Source of the DNA: Marvinbryantia formatexigens DSM 14469
GTDB lineage: Bacteria > Bacillota > Clostridia > Lachnospirales > Lachnospiraceae
Assembly: GCF_025148285.1 (NCBI RefSeq)
Contig: NZ_CP102268.1
Coordinates: 868,001-932,000, forward strand
Length of the DNA stretch: 64,000 nucleotides
Direction: 5' to 3'
The notes below the pieces were generated by a model that made no database searches, was not told the origin of the DNA, and worked only from the letters and a program-made list of their open reading frames with translations. The position numbers and the translations under genes are program-made. Positions 54,236 through 63,729 of this stretch are shown in pieces. Every line of letters starts with the position of its first letter. Within the stretch, counting starts at the first letter, position 1.

Positions 54236-56104
54236 CTACTTTGTTTCCTTTGTTTCTTCTGTTTCTTTTTCGGCAGGTGCAGGCGCTTTTTCTGTCTCTG
54301 CTTTTGCCGCTTCCGTTGCGGCTTCTGTTGCCTTCGCCTCTGTCGCCGGCGCCTCAGTTGCCTTTACTTCTGCTTTTGTTTCAGCTTCTGTTGCCGGTGC
54401 CTCTGTTGCAGGTGCTTCTGTTGTCTGTGCCTGTTCTGCCTCAGATGCTGCCTCAATCGTTGCTGCTTCCGTCACAGCCTCCGTTGCCTCAGCCTTTGCT
54501 GCTTCCGTCACGGCTTCTGTGGTTTCTGCTTTTGTCTCTGCTTCCGTCACGGCTTCTGTTGCTTTCGCTTCTGTTGCCTTTTCGGTTTCTGCTTTCTTAG
54601 CCTTGGATGCTTTCTTCGCAGCCGCCTGCTTCGTCACCGGAGTTGCTGCCGTCGTACCTTTTTTGAGGTCAACGCCCATATCCGCATTCTTAATGCAAAC
54701 CGTGCCATTTTCCTCTGTAATTGTCAGAGTAAGCTGACCATCCATCAGAGATACCGTATTGCCGCTCCAGCTTCCCGCAAATTTCTGGGTTCCGCCGTAA
54801 TTCTCCGGCATATTAACCGTGTACTGCGCTGCTCCGTTTTCAGAGAGCACCAGTGTTGCCGCAAAATAGCCGCCGTGTGTTCCGGTGTAGGTTCCCGCAT
54901 AGCTTACTGCCGGCTGTTCTGTTACCGGTTCTGTCTCCGTCTGCGGTTCTGATTCTGTCTCTGATTCTGTTTCTGATTCTGTCTCCGGCTCCGTTTCCGG
55001 TTCTGTTACCGGCTCCGACTCCGACGGCTTCTCAGATTCATCTGTCGAACCGCTGCCTTCTTTCGTCAGGTTGACGCCCTGTTCCGCATTCGTCACGGTA
55101 ACCGTACCGCCTGCTTCTGCAATCGTCAGAACGAGCTGCCCTTCCATCAGAGATACCGCATTGCCGCTCCAGCTTCCTGTAAAGTTCTGGGTTCCGCCGT
55201 AGTTTTCTGGCATATTTACTGTATACTGCGCCGTTCCGTCTTCAGCAAGCACCAGCGTTGCCGCAAAGTAGCCGCCGTGTGTTCCGGTGTAGGTTCCTGC
55301 GTAGCTTACTGCCGGCTGTTCTGTCACCGGTTCTGTCTCCGTCTGCGGTTCTGATTCTGTCTCAGGCTCGCTGTCCGGCTGTTTCTCTGTCTCCTTCTCT
55401 GTTTCTGTCGGAGGGGTTTCCGGTTTTTCCGGTTTCGTTGTGCCGCCCTTATTTTCATATGTAACCGTTCCCGGCTGTGTATATAGCGCCGGAGAGCTTG
55501 GGATTCCTACAGAAATCGTTTTCACTGTCTTACCGTCCGAAGCATAGGTGACGCTCATTTTCATCGTCGTTCCTGCCGGGAAGATAATGTTGTTCAACAT
55601 ATCCTTACCGGACTGCGTCATCGTCAGCACTGCTCCGTCTGCAATACCGGTATAGGTACCTCTCTGTGCTTCAACGGTAATACCGCTGGAGCTAAGCGTC
55701 ATAACATATGTCTTATCACTGTAAAGTGTCAGCTCGCAGGGCCAATCCATCTGGGCATAGGAGCCGTTTACCATACCGTATCCCGGTACGCTGCCATTTA
55801 ACACGTATGTTCCGTCTGCTGTGTTCTGATTGTTATTATTGTTATTGGAGCTGCCGCCCTGGTTACCGTTTGTGCTGCCCGGCTTATCGGTATTATTGTT
55901 GTCCGGATTCTTGTCAGAGCTGTTGTCCGGCTTTTTATTACCATTGTCCGAACTGCTTCCGTCAGCAGGCGGTGCGCTGCTTCCGGTGAAGGTCGCGTCA
56001 TTCCATACAAAGGAATAACTTCCGTTGCTTCCGGAAATTGTCGCCGACAATCCCTGAATCGTAAGTGTTCTTCCGGACCAGCTTCCCGTAAAGTATGCGT
56101 TCTC
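54236..56104 (-). pseudogene. Secreted repeat protein, part after an in-frame TAG
   Basis: It continues the gene at 56105-57445 in frame: right after the TAG it reads ENAYFTGSWSG, completing a beta-domain that was cut in half. Two more full copies of that domain follow (AGTYTGTHGGYFAATLVL ... PENYGGTQ ... FTGSWSG), separated by Pro/Glu/Thr/Ser linkers. The C-terminus is about 130 residues of Ala/Glu/Thr repeats (TEAVTEAET, ATEAPATEA), a spacer-like tail with no LPXTG motif. It has no signal peptide or ribosome site; the nominal TTG at 56050 is unlikely to be used. Confidence 0.65.
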
Positions 56105-57445
56105 CTAATGTCCGTGCATATCGCACTTGAAGGTTGCTGTTCCGCCGGGCAGAAGCTCGATAATTGCCTCAAAATAGCCCGCAATCTTTCCATAATATAC
56201 ATAGGAGGTAGAACCGCTCGCCGCTACGGTAACGCCCGTGCTCGGTTTTCTGCCTGTATCGCCCTCTTCTGCGCCTTCTTCATTCTCGCCTTCAGAATCT
56301 GCCTTTGCCAGAGCGCTTGCAGAAGCCTCGTTGTCCGTGGACATCAGCACGCCGTCCAACGTTACTTCAAAGCTCTCGCCGCTGCCTGTGATGTACGCAG
56401 TCTCGTTCATATCCGCAATGGTAACGGACCTCGGCGTACCATCCGCGTTCTTCTCCCAGGTACCTTCGCACTGCGCGCCGCTGATTACGATGGAGCAGCT
56501 CATATCGTCATACAGAATCACGACATTTTCACCGGTCTCATCCGCAAATACGTACACTTCATTTCTCACGCGCGGTCCCAGCTCCATTGCACTGCCGCCC
56601 TCCGGCGTAAACACTGCTTTTGTCGCATCGTCCTTGTCGATTACCAGGGTTCCGCCTGTAGCGCCTTCGCCCGCCGTCAGTATGTAGGTGTCGCCGTCCA
56701 GCTCCCAGGTACCCGTAACTTCACCCGTACCGGTCAGCATGTTGTCCAGGTAGGTTCCGTCATGATAGATGGTGATGGAAGCATTTCTGCCATCCTCCAG
56801 CCGGTAGTAGAAGGTATAAAGCTCTACGCCGCGCTCCTGCGATTCTTCGTCCAGATGCAGGAAGCAGTAGTTGGTATACCATGAGGTTGCGCCGATTTCA
56901 TTTTCCGTCGGAATACCCAGAATCTTGTTTTCTTCGGTATCCCAGCCGCTGCGGAAATACTCTGTCTCTCCGTCCAGCGAATAGAACACAATCGTCTTAT
57001 CCGCCGTCATCTCTTCCCAGTTTTCTTCGCCGCGCTGCTCTGCCAAAGGTGCGGTGTTCATCGTAATCTCCTCGTCCAGTACCTCATAGACACCCAGGAG
57101 CGGGTCGATTACAGCAATCCACTGTTCGCCGCTGCCGGACATCGCCTGGAAGTAAAAGGTCTGCTTGTCTTCGATAATCTCTCCTTTTTCGTGGAAGCTT
57201 ATGAAGCAGTCCTGCTCGAACGTAGTTCCGCCCGATGCACCGGAATATCTTCCTTCGTAATACCCCTCTGTCGGAAGCTCCGTATCCTCTTCTCCGCTTT
57301 CCGCCGCGTCAGCCGCTTCCGTCTCCGCTTCGGCTGCCACTTCGGTCGTTGCCTCTTCCGCCGCCATTCCGGTAACGGCTGTCGCCGCCAGGCCCGCGCT
57401 AAGCGCCGCGGTAAGGACCGTTTTCAGTAACCATTTTCTTTTCAT
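56105..57445 (-). CDS. Secreted repeat protein inside the ABC operon, N-terminal part ended by TAG
   Basis: 446 residues with a signal peptide (MKRKWLLKTVLTAALSAGLA... AAEEA), an acidic linker and several beta-rich modules with GYYEGRYSGASGG and GTWELDGDTY motifs. The frame ends at TAG (56105-56107) inside a repeated domain whose other copies are downstream. With the TAG as sense the protein would be 1069 residues. Lying between the solute-binding protein and the permeases is unusual for a structural protein and suggests a surface glycan-binding role coupled to import. The GGGAGG site is good. Function unknown. Confidence 0.65.
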   Translation of the reverse strand: MKRKWLLKTVLTAALSAGLAATAVTGMAAEEATTEVAAEAETEAADAAESGEEDTELPTEGYYEGRYSGASGGTTFEQDCFISFHEKGEIIEDKQTFYFQAMSGSGEQWIAVIDPLLGVYEVLDEEITMNTAPLAEQRGEENWEEMTADKTIVFYSLDGETEYFRSGWDTEENKILGIPTENEIGATSWYTNYCFLHLDEESQERGVELYTFYYRLEDGRNASITIYHDGTYLDNMLTGTGEVTGTWELDGDTYILTAGEGATGGTLVIDKDDATKAVFTPEGGSAMELGPRVRNEVYVFADETGENVVILYDDMSCSIVISGAQCEGTWEKNADGTPRSVTIADMNETAYITGSGESFEVTLDGVLMSTDNEASASALAKADSEGENEEGAEEGDTGRKPSTGVTVAASGSTSYVYYGKIAGYFEAIIELLPGGTATFKCDMHGH

Positions 57446-57507
57446 ATATCTTTTCCTCCCTTCAAAAAATACACCAGTATTTCAAAACCGCATTGTCTGC
57501 TGAAATT

Positions 57508-57534
57508 GTTACTGTTCACGCCGTTCACAGTAAC
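57508..57534. repeat. 27-bp palindromic dispersed repeat, copy 2
   Basis: GTTACTGT-N11-ACAGTAAC, differing from 5647-5673 at two positions. It lies between the solute-binding protein and the secreted repeat protein genes. Confidence 0.6.
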
Positions 57535-57545
57535 CTAAAATTCTC

Positions 57546-59558
57546 TTACTCTGCGGCTGCGCTGTACAGATCGTATGCCGCCTGCGCATATTCCTGCAGA
57601 ATGTCGCCCGCATCGCCAATCGCGTTTACCCAGTCCTCCCAGGCGTAGCCGAAGGTCGTCTCATCCGGAGCCTTGATTGGGGAAGCCAGACGGCTCTGCA
57701 TCGCTTCTGTCATCTTGGCATAAGCGGTATTATAGGTATCGTCCGCTTCTATCTTTCCGGCGATATCTGTCAGGATGTCACCGGTGTTCGGATAACGGTT
57801 CCAGTTGTCGATTGCCTGCTGTTCTATCGCCGAATAGCCGTGGTCCATTACGCCCATGTAGTGATAGCCCAGTGAGAGGCGATTCAGTCTTGCCGCGCCG
57901 TTGAGATCCTGGCTCTCCGGATTATTATCCGCCCACCGGTAGGTTTTTCCGGTCTCGGCATTGTCCTCCTTCACGTATGCGCCCTCTGTCAGTCCGTATT
58001 CCGTATAGAAAGCATCCTGCGTTTCCTCGTACTGCTCTTTGCTGAATCCGAAGCTTGCCAGCACTCCGCCCTCTTCGGTATAGAGATAGTCGATGAGGCT
58101 CAGCAGGGCCGGAAGGTTTTTATCCTCCGCCGCCGTCGTAATCATGCTGCTTCCCGCCACTCTGCCCATCATGTAAATCGTATCCGGCTCTTTAAAGCGG
58201 TATTCATTCTCGCCAATCACATCGTTGATCGGAAGCGGAGCTCCCACTACCATGATACCTTTTGTCAGAGCGATCGAACCGTTGTCCAGCACGCTGCCGA
58301 GCTGCGAGGTCTTATGTCCCAGATACACCGGAACCGCTCCCGAAAGCTGTCCCGCCGCGTCTATCTTATAGAAGATATCCGATGTTCTGGTCGTGAAGTC
58401 CCGGTCGATCCAGCCTTTCTGATACCATTCGTTCATATACTGCAGATAAAGTCTGGTACTCTCCGAGGTCAGCCCCGATACAATCTTTCCGCTGTCCGCA
58501 TCGTAGTAAATGGTCGGTGCGCCGCCGCCGAATGCACTTGAGAAATCTCCTCTTGTCGACGTTCCCCAGTAGTAAAGACTCATCATATAGGTATTGTCGC
58601 TGCTCAGCATCGCTCCGCTGTCATCCGTGTAATCCGGATTGTTCCATACTTTTTCTTCATAGGTCTGCAGCATCCATTCCCAGTCGGAAAGAAATACCGG
58701 GTCCTGTGTGCCGCTGGGGAATACAAGATTGTCGGTGTAGGTGTTCATGGAATCATCGCCGTAGCTGCATGTAATTCCGTTTCCGCGCGTACCGCCGACG
58801 CCTACCTCCCAGCTGTCTTCGGAATCCGCCGTGTAAAGAGGATTTTTCTGCCAGCCGCCTGCCGTCCAGGCACTTTCATCGGTTCCATAAGCTTCCCGCG
58901 CCTCATAATAATTGGTAATCTCCGGCGCCGCCCCCTGGCGTTCTTCCCAGTCCATTTCCAGAATCTCGTCCGCGTTGACCGCCCATACGTATTCCGGCAT
59001 TTCCCCGAAGCGCACCAGCCAGTCTCTGCGGTACATCAATCCCTGATACTGGTCCTGCCCCATATCGTTAATGCACAGAATCTTCAGTATTTTCTGCTCG
59101 CCGTCCACAATCGATACTGCTTCCCGGTAAAGCGCCGGGTCGGACCGGATCAGAGCCATGTAATTCGGCATATATTCCTCTGCAAGCTCCGTTAAATCCA
59201 TCGCAATTCCTTCGTCGTAAAGCTGTGTGACGGAGCTCTGCGAGTAGTTGAGGTCCATAACGTCCTGGAAATCACCCCCGTAAATGAGTGTGGTAAAGGA
59301 ATCCGCCGGATTCGTGGATGACGCCGCGTCAAATTCCAGCGTCAGCGTCGCCGCATTATCCCCTTCTCCCCATTCCTGCGCCATCAGATACTGGATGATC
59401 GGATTTTCTGCATAATCCATGTAGAATTCATCCTTTTCCCCGTTCGCCAGCCAGAAGGTGAATGTGTTTTCATCATTCTTTGCACCGGCTGTCAGCGACG
59501 GCACAAGCGCCGCAAGCGCAGCGCAAAAAAGAATTCTGCCTGCTCTTTTCCTTTTCAT
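57546..59558 (-). CDS. Extracellular solute-binding protein (LplA-like) without a lipobox
   Basis: A 670-residue sugar-binding protein of the Lpl/CUT1 type (NTFTFWLANGEKDEFYM..., GGDFQDVMDL, YRRDWLVRFG..., LLSLIDYLYTEEGG). Binding proteins of this group are normally lipoproteins, but the signal peptide (MKRKRAGRILFCAALAALVPSLTAGAKN) lacks a [LVI][AST][GA]C lipobox, so it may be released or held in another way. It is the first gene of the importer operon; its promoter carries the third copy of the 32-bp operator. Confidence 0.85.
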   Translation of the reverse strand: MKRKRAGRILFCAALAALVPSLTAGAKNDENTFTFWLANGEKDEFYMDYAENPIIQYLMAQEWGEGDNAATLTLEFDAASSTNPADSFTTLIYGGDFQDVMDLNYSQSSVTQLYDEGIAMDLTELAEEYMPNYMALIRSDPALYREAVSIVDGEQKILKILCINDMGQDQYQGLMYRRDWLVRFGEMPEYVWAVNADEILEMDWEERQGAAPEITNYYEAREAYGTDESAWTAGGWQKNPLYTADSEDSWEVGVGGTRGNGITCSYGDDSMNTYTDNLVFPSGTQDPVFLSDWEWMLQTYEEKVWNNPDYTDDSGAMLSSDNTYMMSLYYWGTSTRGDFSSAFGGGAPTIYYDADSGKIVSGLTSESTRLYLQYMNEWYQKGWIDRDFTTRTSDIFYKIDAAGQLSGAVPVYLGHKTSQLGSVLDNGSIALTKGIMVVGAPLPINDVIGENEYRFKEPDTIYMMGRVAGSSMITTAAEDKNLPALLSLIDYLYTEEGGVLASFGFSKEQYEETQDAFYTEYGLTEGAYVKEDNAETGKTYRWADNNPESQDLNGAARLNRLSLGYHYMGVMDHGYSAIEQQAIDNWNRYPNTGDILTDIAGKIEADDTYNTAYAKMTEAMQSRLASPIKAPDETTFGYAWEDWVNAIGDAGDILQEYAQAAYDLYSAAAE

Positions 59559-59618
59559 AGAGTTCCTCCTGTTCTTATTTAAGTTTTCCTTTCTGAATTA
59601 CTGATGTTTCGTATTACT

Positions 59619-59677
59619 ATTATAATGCCGGGAATCTTTTTTCTTTAGAATAATTTTAATTAGAATTAGCACAAAAT
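59619..59677 (-). promoter_or_regulatory. Promoter and shared 32-bp operator of the ABC importer operon
   Basis: The operator ATTTTGTGCTA-N13-TTATTCTA (59646-59677) lies 21 bases upstream of TATAAT (59619-59624); its right half overlaps where the -35 box would be. Confidence 0.65.
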
Positions 59678-59731
59678 ACCCGTCTGTACCCTCCCATACC
59701 ACCGTCAATAGTATCAGGTTTTTACATTCTG

Positions 59732-59760
59732 TTGCTTATTTTTTCGACATCTATTATAAT
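59732..59760 (+). promoter_or_regulatory. Promoter of the TetR gene
   Basis: TTGCTT and TATAAT with 17-base spacing. Confidence 0.55.
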
Positions 59761-59882
59761 GAAGCAAAAGCAATCCGAATGCTTTTCATCGATTTTGAAC
59801 GTGCAGAGCACGGAAAAATCAATGGAAGCTTATTTCAACGATAACGCCGGGGCAGCCGCCCCGCCCTGAAAGGAACCGTATT

Positions 59883-60440
59883 ATGAAGACAGACGCACGC
59901 ACACGCTATACGAAGAAGATTATCCGCGAGAGCTTCCTCTCCCTGCTCAGAGAGAAGCCCCTGAACCGCATCACCGTAAAGGAAATCTGCGAACGCAGCG
60001 AAATCAACCGCGCCACCTTTTACCGCCATTACCAGGATTGTTTCGACCTGCAGGCACAGCTTGAAGCTGATTTTGCAGAAAAGCTGCGTTCTGCCCTGCG
60101 GTCAGACAATTTCAAGAATATAGAAGTGTTTTATCTGCATATACTGGATTTTCTGAAAAAAAGCGGGGAAAGCTGCCTTCCTCTGCTGACTGCCAGAGGA
60201 GCTGCTTTCCCCACCGAATTATTTCTTTCCTGTCAGCGGGAAGCCCTTCCGCTTCTCGCAAGAAACTGCCCGCAGCTGGATGCCGAAACCCTGAATCTGC
60301 TCTATCACTTTATCAGCCAGGGCTGCAGCGGACTGATGAGCTACTGGTTCCAGAGCGGCATGAAAGAGCCGCCCGAAACGGTCGCGCACTTCATGACCGA
60401 AGCCGGAAACGCCGTGCTGGAGCATTATATCCACGCATAA
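59883..60440 (+). CDS. TetR/AcrR-family regulator
   Basis: A 185-residue protein with an N-terminal TetR HTH (about 10-55): RITVKEICERSEINRATFYRHYQDCFDLQAQ. The C-terminal domain is of the clostridial TetR_C_8-like type. It is divergent from the ABC importer operon and separated from it by 324 bases. An AAAGGAA site precedes the ATG. Its ligand is unknown; it may repress its own gene or a neighbour. Confidence 0.8.
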   Translation: MKTDARTRYTKKIIRESFLSLLREKPLNRITVKEICERSEINRATFYRHYQDCFDLQAQLEADFAEKLRSALRSDNFKNIEVFYLHILDFLKKSGESCLPLLTARGAAFPTELFLSCQREALPLLARNCPQLDAETLNLLYHFISQGCSGLMSYWFQSGMKEPPETVAHFMTEAGNAVLEHYIHA

Positions 60441-60580
60441 GATGCGGCGGCGCGTTTCGGCAGCTTTGCCGGGTGCACGCCGTCGTGCACGATATCCGCA
60501 CGCAAGATGCGGCGGCGCGTTTCGGCAGCTTTGCCGGGTGCCCGCCGTCGTGCATGATACCCGCACGCAAGATGCGGCGG
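60441..60580. repeat. 65-bp tandem repeat array
   Basis: Two full copies (60441-60505, 60506-60570) and a short partial third, each starting GATGCGGCGGCGCGTTTCGG and containing a CGCCGTCGTGC inverted element. It fills the gap between the convergent TetR and HEPN genes. Confidence 0.85.
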
Positions 60581-60584
60581 TTGC

Positions 60585-60986
60585 TCAATGATAATACGCA
60601 CCCGCTCTCTCCCGGAATTTTTCAAATAAAGGATAATATTCCTTTACGATCTCCTGGAATTTTTCCGCCGCAAGCGTTCCGTCATAATCGTGCGCCAGCA
60701 GGTTTCTGGTTTTCAGCATCTGCATCCACCGGTCATCGTCAATCAGTCCGTTTGCAAAGGCCTGCCGCAGCGTCTCCCGCGGCGAACCGGCAGCAAAATC
60801 AAGGATTCCCAGTTGTTTTACCAGAATCTCCTTCATTACCTTCCAGGAAATGTCAAATGTCAGATTAAAATTCCACGCAGTTCCCTCCAGTACAAAGTCC
60901 TCTTCCGGATTCGCCCACCGGCTTTTTTCCAGATTTTTTAAGCTTTTACAAAAAGTATGATATCTGTTAGTAAATCTGTTTTCCAT
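60585..60986 (-). CDS. HEPN-domain toxin of an MNT/HEPN pair
   Basis: A 133-residue helical protein of the HI0074/nucleotidyltransferase-substrate-binding type (FDISWKVMKEILVKQLG ... RQAFANGLIDDDRWMQML). The RNase motif R-x4-H is present as RNLLAHDYD. HEPN toxins cleave RNA and are neutralised by the partner MNT antitoxin encoded just upstream, with a 20-base overlap. The ATG at 60986 was chosen over a longer frame for its family-like start (MENRFTNRYHTF). Confidence 0.8.
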   Translation of the reverse strand: MENRFTNRYHTFCKSLKNLEKSRWANPEEDFVLEGTAWNFNLTFDISWKVMKEILVKQLGILDFAAGSPRETLRQAFANGLIDDDRWMQMLKTRNLLAHDYDGTLAAEKFQEIVKEYYPLFEKFRERAGAYYH

Positions 60987-61248
60987 ATTTTTTAATATCC
61001 TCCAGAAGAAATTCATTGTGAATGCTGTCATAATCAAAAATATCTATTTTCCTCAGCGTATCTATTTCCTCCAGCTCCTCCTCCAGTCTTAATATATCTT
61101 TACATCCATACACAACAAAATCAATATCACTTGTCGGCAACGCTGTCCCCGTTGAAAACGAGCCGAATAAATCCAGACGCTTTACGCCGTTTCTTTTACA
61201 GATTTCCGCCACCCTGTCAATCAGTTCTGACACCGGCATTACATTCAT
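60967..61248 (-). CDS. MNT-type nucleotidyltransferase antitoxin
   Basis: A 93-residue minimal nucleotidyltransferase with the pol-beta motif GSFSTGTALPTSDIDFVVYG (GS-x10-D-x-D). MNT antitoxins silence their HEPN partner, often by AMPylating it. The GGAGG site eight bases before the ATG fixes the start. It overlaps the HEPN gene and is divergent from the secreted acidic protein gene. Confidence 0.82.
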   Translation of the reverse strand: MNVMPVSELIDRVAEICKRNGVKRLDLFGSFSTGTALPTSDIDFVVYGCKDILRLEEELEEIDTLRKIDIFDYDSIHNEFLLEDIKKYGKQIY

Positions 61249-61485
61249 CGCAATCTCCTCCCGTTTTCTTCGGCTCCCATCTGCTCTCCCGGAACTTCCG
61301 GCGACTCTCTTAACCGCAGAAAGCTCCGTTTCAACTTCTTTTTCTCTTTTAACTATACTCAATTTTTTTCTTTTTTACAATCCTAAAATATGTTATACTG
61401 GACACGATACGGCGCAGCCGGAATGAAGCTATACGTTTCCCTGCCCGCCGTTTCAGAAAAAATTACTTACTTAGGGAGGACTTTT

Positions 61486-62784
61486 ATGCGCAGAAAATTT
61501 TTAACGTATCTTCTTGTGTGCAGTATGGCTGTCAGCACAGCGGGCTTTGCCGCGGCGGCAGAAGAAACAGAAGGTATCAGTGAAACAGAGGCTGTCAGCG
61601 GGGCGGAGGCGGATTCTGAGGAATCCGGAAGCGCGGATGACGCAGATGCTGCAGACGACGCAGAATCCGGAAGTGCAGACGCCACAGACGGCGGAGACGC
61701 AGACACCACTTTATCAGATGATATTTACAGCTTCCAGATTAAAATCGACGGAGAGCTTTACCAGTTCCCGATGTCCTGGGCTGATTTTACCGCACACGGA
61801 TGGGAATACCAGTCCGACGCTTCCGCCGAGCTGTCCCCGAATTCCTATTCCGTCGCGGAAACCTTTAAAAAAGGAAATCTGGAGGTCTACACACAGATTG
61901 TCAACTTCGGTCTGAATACACAGGCATTCTCCGAGTGCACCATCGCCGGAATCTCCATTGACAACTGGCAGTTTTCCGACGCGCCGGATACCGTCATCGA
62001 GCTTCCGGGCGGCATCACCTACGGCGTTTCCACGCTGGAGGATGTCAAAGCCGCTTACGGCGAGCCGAGCGATACCTACGACGGAGAGCTTTATACCAAG
62101 CTTAGCTACCGCTACGACTATTACCAGGAATGGTCCCTTTACATTGAAAAAGAAACAGGCGTGCTCTACGAGGTCGAGCTGGAAAATATGATTGCCGACG
62201 AGGCGACAGCGACAGCCAACGAGGCGGCGGCAGCCGAGGTCAGCGATGAACCGACCGAGGAAGTGCTCGCATACACCGCTCCCACCGAGCTTGGCGACGA
62301 CCCGCTCTCCTTCACTGTCGATTATGCAGGCGCTCTCTACCAGCTCCCGGCTCCGGTATCGGTGTTTGAAGAAAACGGCTGGACCATTAAAGAAGAGGAT
62401 TCTGACAACATCATCGCCGGTGGCGATTTCGGCTGGGTCTATATGATGAAGGATAACCAGGAATACCACACGACCGTGCGCAACTACAGCAAAAATGCCG
62501 CTACCCTGCGCAACTGCTTTGTCACCACGGTCGAGGCAGGCGTCTATGATGCAAATCTGCCGATTACCATTCCCACCGGCATCACATCCGGCATGTCCGG
62601 CGACGAAGCGCTCGCGCTTCTGGAGGGCATCAGCTACGAAACAGAAACCAGCGGTTCCTTTACCTATTATAATATCGTCGGCGAGAGCATCAGCCGCGAA
62701 TGCGTACAGATTGTAATAAACGAAGAGGAAAATACCGTTACTTCCATTGAAGTGAGCCACGAGCCAAAAACACTGGATGAATAA
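61486..62784 (+). CDS. Secreted acidic protein with two related domains
   Basis: A 432-residue exported protein with a signal peptide (MRRKFLTYLLVCSMAVSTAGFAAA), then an Ala/Asp/Glu-rich spacer (about 28-80). Two domains of about 150 residues follow that share the pattern F-x-(I/V)-D-(G/Y)-x-LYQ(F/L)P ... GW ... I-G-(I/G)-T-x-G(V/M)S (first near 85-230, second near 285-430). I do not recognise the family. The start was moved from the longer frame because GGGAGG precedes the ATG at 61486. A TATACT -10 box lies near 61391. Probably a surface or secreted protein of unknown role. Confidence 0.7.
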   Translation: MRRKFLTYLLVCSMAVSTAGFAAAAEETEGISETEAVSGAEADSEESGSADDADAADDAESGSADATDGGDADTTLSDDIYSFQIKIDGELYQFPMSWADFTAHGWEYQSDASAELSPNSYSVAETFKKGNLEVYTQIVNFGLNTQAFSECTIAGISIDNWQFSDAPDTVIELPGGITYGVSTLEDVKAAYGEPSDTYDGELYTKLSYRYDYYQEWSLYIEKETGVLYEVELENMIADEATATANEAAAAEVSDEPTEEVLAYTAPTELGDDPLSFTVDYAGALYQLPAPVSVFEENGWTIKEEDSDNIIAGGDFGWVYMMKDNQEYHTTVRNYSKNAATLRNCFVTTVEAGVYDANLPITIPTGITSGMSGDEALALLEGISYETETSGSFTYYNIVGESISRECVQIVINEEENTVTSIEVSHEPKTLDE

Positions 62785-62914
62785 AGCCGGGGCGAATCCC
62801 TCAACTATGATACTTACGGATTGCTCCGCGTTTCGCACTTCCACATCTCCGCTTCGCTCCGGTCCGCGCTAAACGGATGTCCACCGGACCTCCAGCGCCC
62901 TGGCATCAAAATTT

Positions 62915-62949
62915 ATGCTCTGCGGAAAAATCCGCAGAGCATTTTTTAT
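62915..62949 (+). terminator. Terminator after the secreted acidic protein gene
   Basis: The perfect stem ATGCTCTGCGGA/TCCGCAGAGCAT with loop AAAA is followed by TTTTTTATC. The A-rich loop side also allows weak use on the other strand. Confidence 0.85.
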
Positions 62950-63005
62950 CGCATTCCAGCTACAGTTTCCATGCAGTTTTAAATGGTGCTTTTGGGATTG
63001 CATTT

Positions 63006-63653
63006 TCAGAAATGAAAGCACTTCTGAATATCGCGGTTGCTGCCAAGCACCAGCAGCGTATCGTCCTTGAGCAGCAGCGTATCCGGCGAAATCGTCATGT
63101 CGAGCTGCCCGTCCCGTCTGAGCGCCATGATATTTATGTGATGTTTGCGGCGCACATCCGCCTCCGCGATAGTCCTTCCGACCCAGGCGGAAGGAACCGC
63201 CACCTCGAAGATCGCGTAATCCTTTCCAAGGTCGATGTAGTCAAAAATATGGTCGGCACTGTAGCGCATAGCCGTCCAGCGCGCAAACTGCCGCTCCGGA
63301 TATACCGTCTCGTCCGCTCCGTTGCGCAGCAGAAACTTCTCATGCACATCGCTGGAGGCACGCGCCACCACCATGTTGGCGCCAAGCTCCTTCAGAAGAG
63401 AGGTCGTTTCCAGCGAGCTCTGAAAATTATCGCCGATTGCCACAATGCATACGTCAAAATTGCGCACGCCCAGAGAAGATAAAAACTCTTCACTGGTGCT
63501 GTCCCCGATAAGCGCGTTTGTCACATCCGGCAGCACTTCATTGACGCGCTCCTCCCGGATATCCACCGCCATCACCTGATGGTCCAGTTCACTTAACTTT
63601 TTTGCGACATGCGTGCCGAATCTTCCCAGTCCAATCAGTAAAATCTGCTTCAT
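63006..63653 (-). CDS. ktrA: Potassium uptake regulatory subunit KtrA/TrkA
   Basis: A 215-residue cytosolic protein with an RCK-N (Rossmann) domain (LLIGLGRFGTHVAKKLSELDHQVMAVD) and an RCK-C domain from about 135. It binds NAD/ATP-type nucleotides and gates the KtrB membrane subunit. It lies 76 bases after ktrB and ends before the terminator of the convergent secreted-protein gene. Confidence 0.92.
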   Translation of the reverse strand: MKQILLIGLGRFGTHVAKKLSELDHQVMAVDIREERVNEVLPDVTNALIGDSTSEEFLSSLGVRNFDVCIVAIGDNFQSSLETTSLLKELGANMVVARASSDVHEKFLLRNGADETVYPERQFARWTAMRYSADHIFDYIDLGKDYAIFEVAVPSAWVGRTIAEADVRRKHHINIMALRRDGQLDMTISPDTLLLKDDTLLVLGSNRDIQKCFHF

Positions 63654-63729
63654 ACGTTACTCCTTTTCAGCCAAACGTCATGCTTCCGCCACCGCCAGCG
63701 TTCCTGTCAGCTGCGCCATCCATTCTGTA

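Larger units (their letters stand above)
59559..59882. other. Divergent promoter region between the ABC operon and the TetR gene
   Basis: It contains the operator and -10 box of the ABC operon (59619-59677, minus strand) and the TetR promoter (59732-59760, plus strand). Nothing else is recognised. Confidence 0.6.

Noticed and set aside
43913-57445. Pyrrolysine use to explain the two in-frame TAG codons
   Set aside because: No pyl genes or Pyl-type methylamine methyltransferases are in the window, and TAG ends several ordinary genes. Read-through is kept only as one option in the findings.
60441-60580. CRISPR array
   Set aside because: The units are direct tandem copies without unique spacers, and no cas genes are present.
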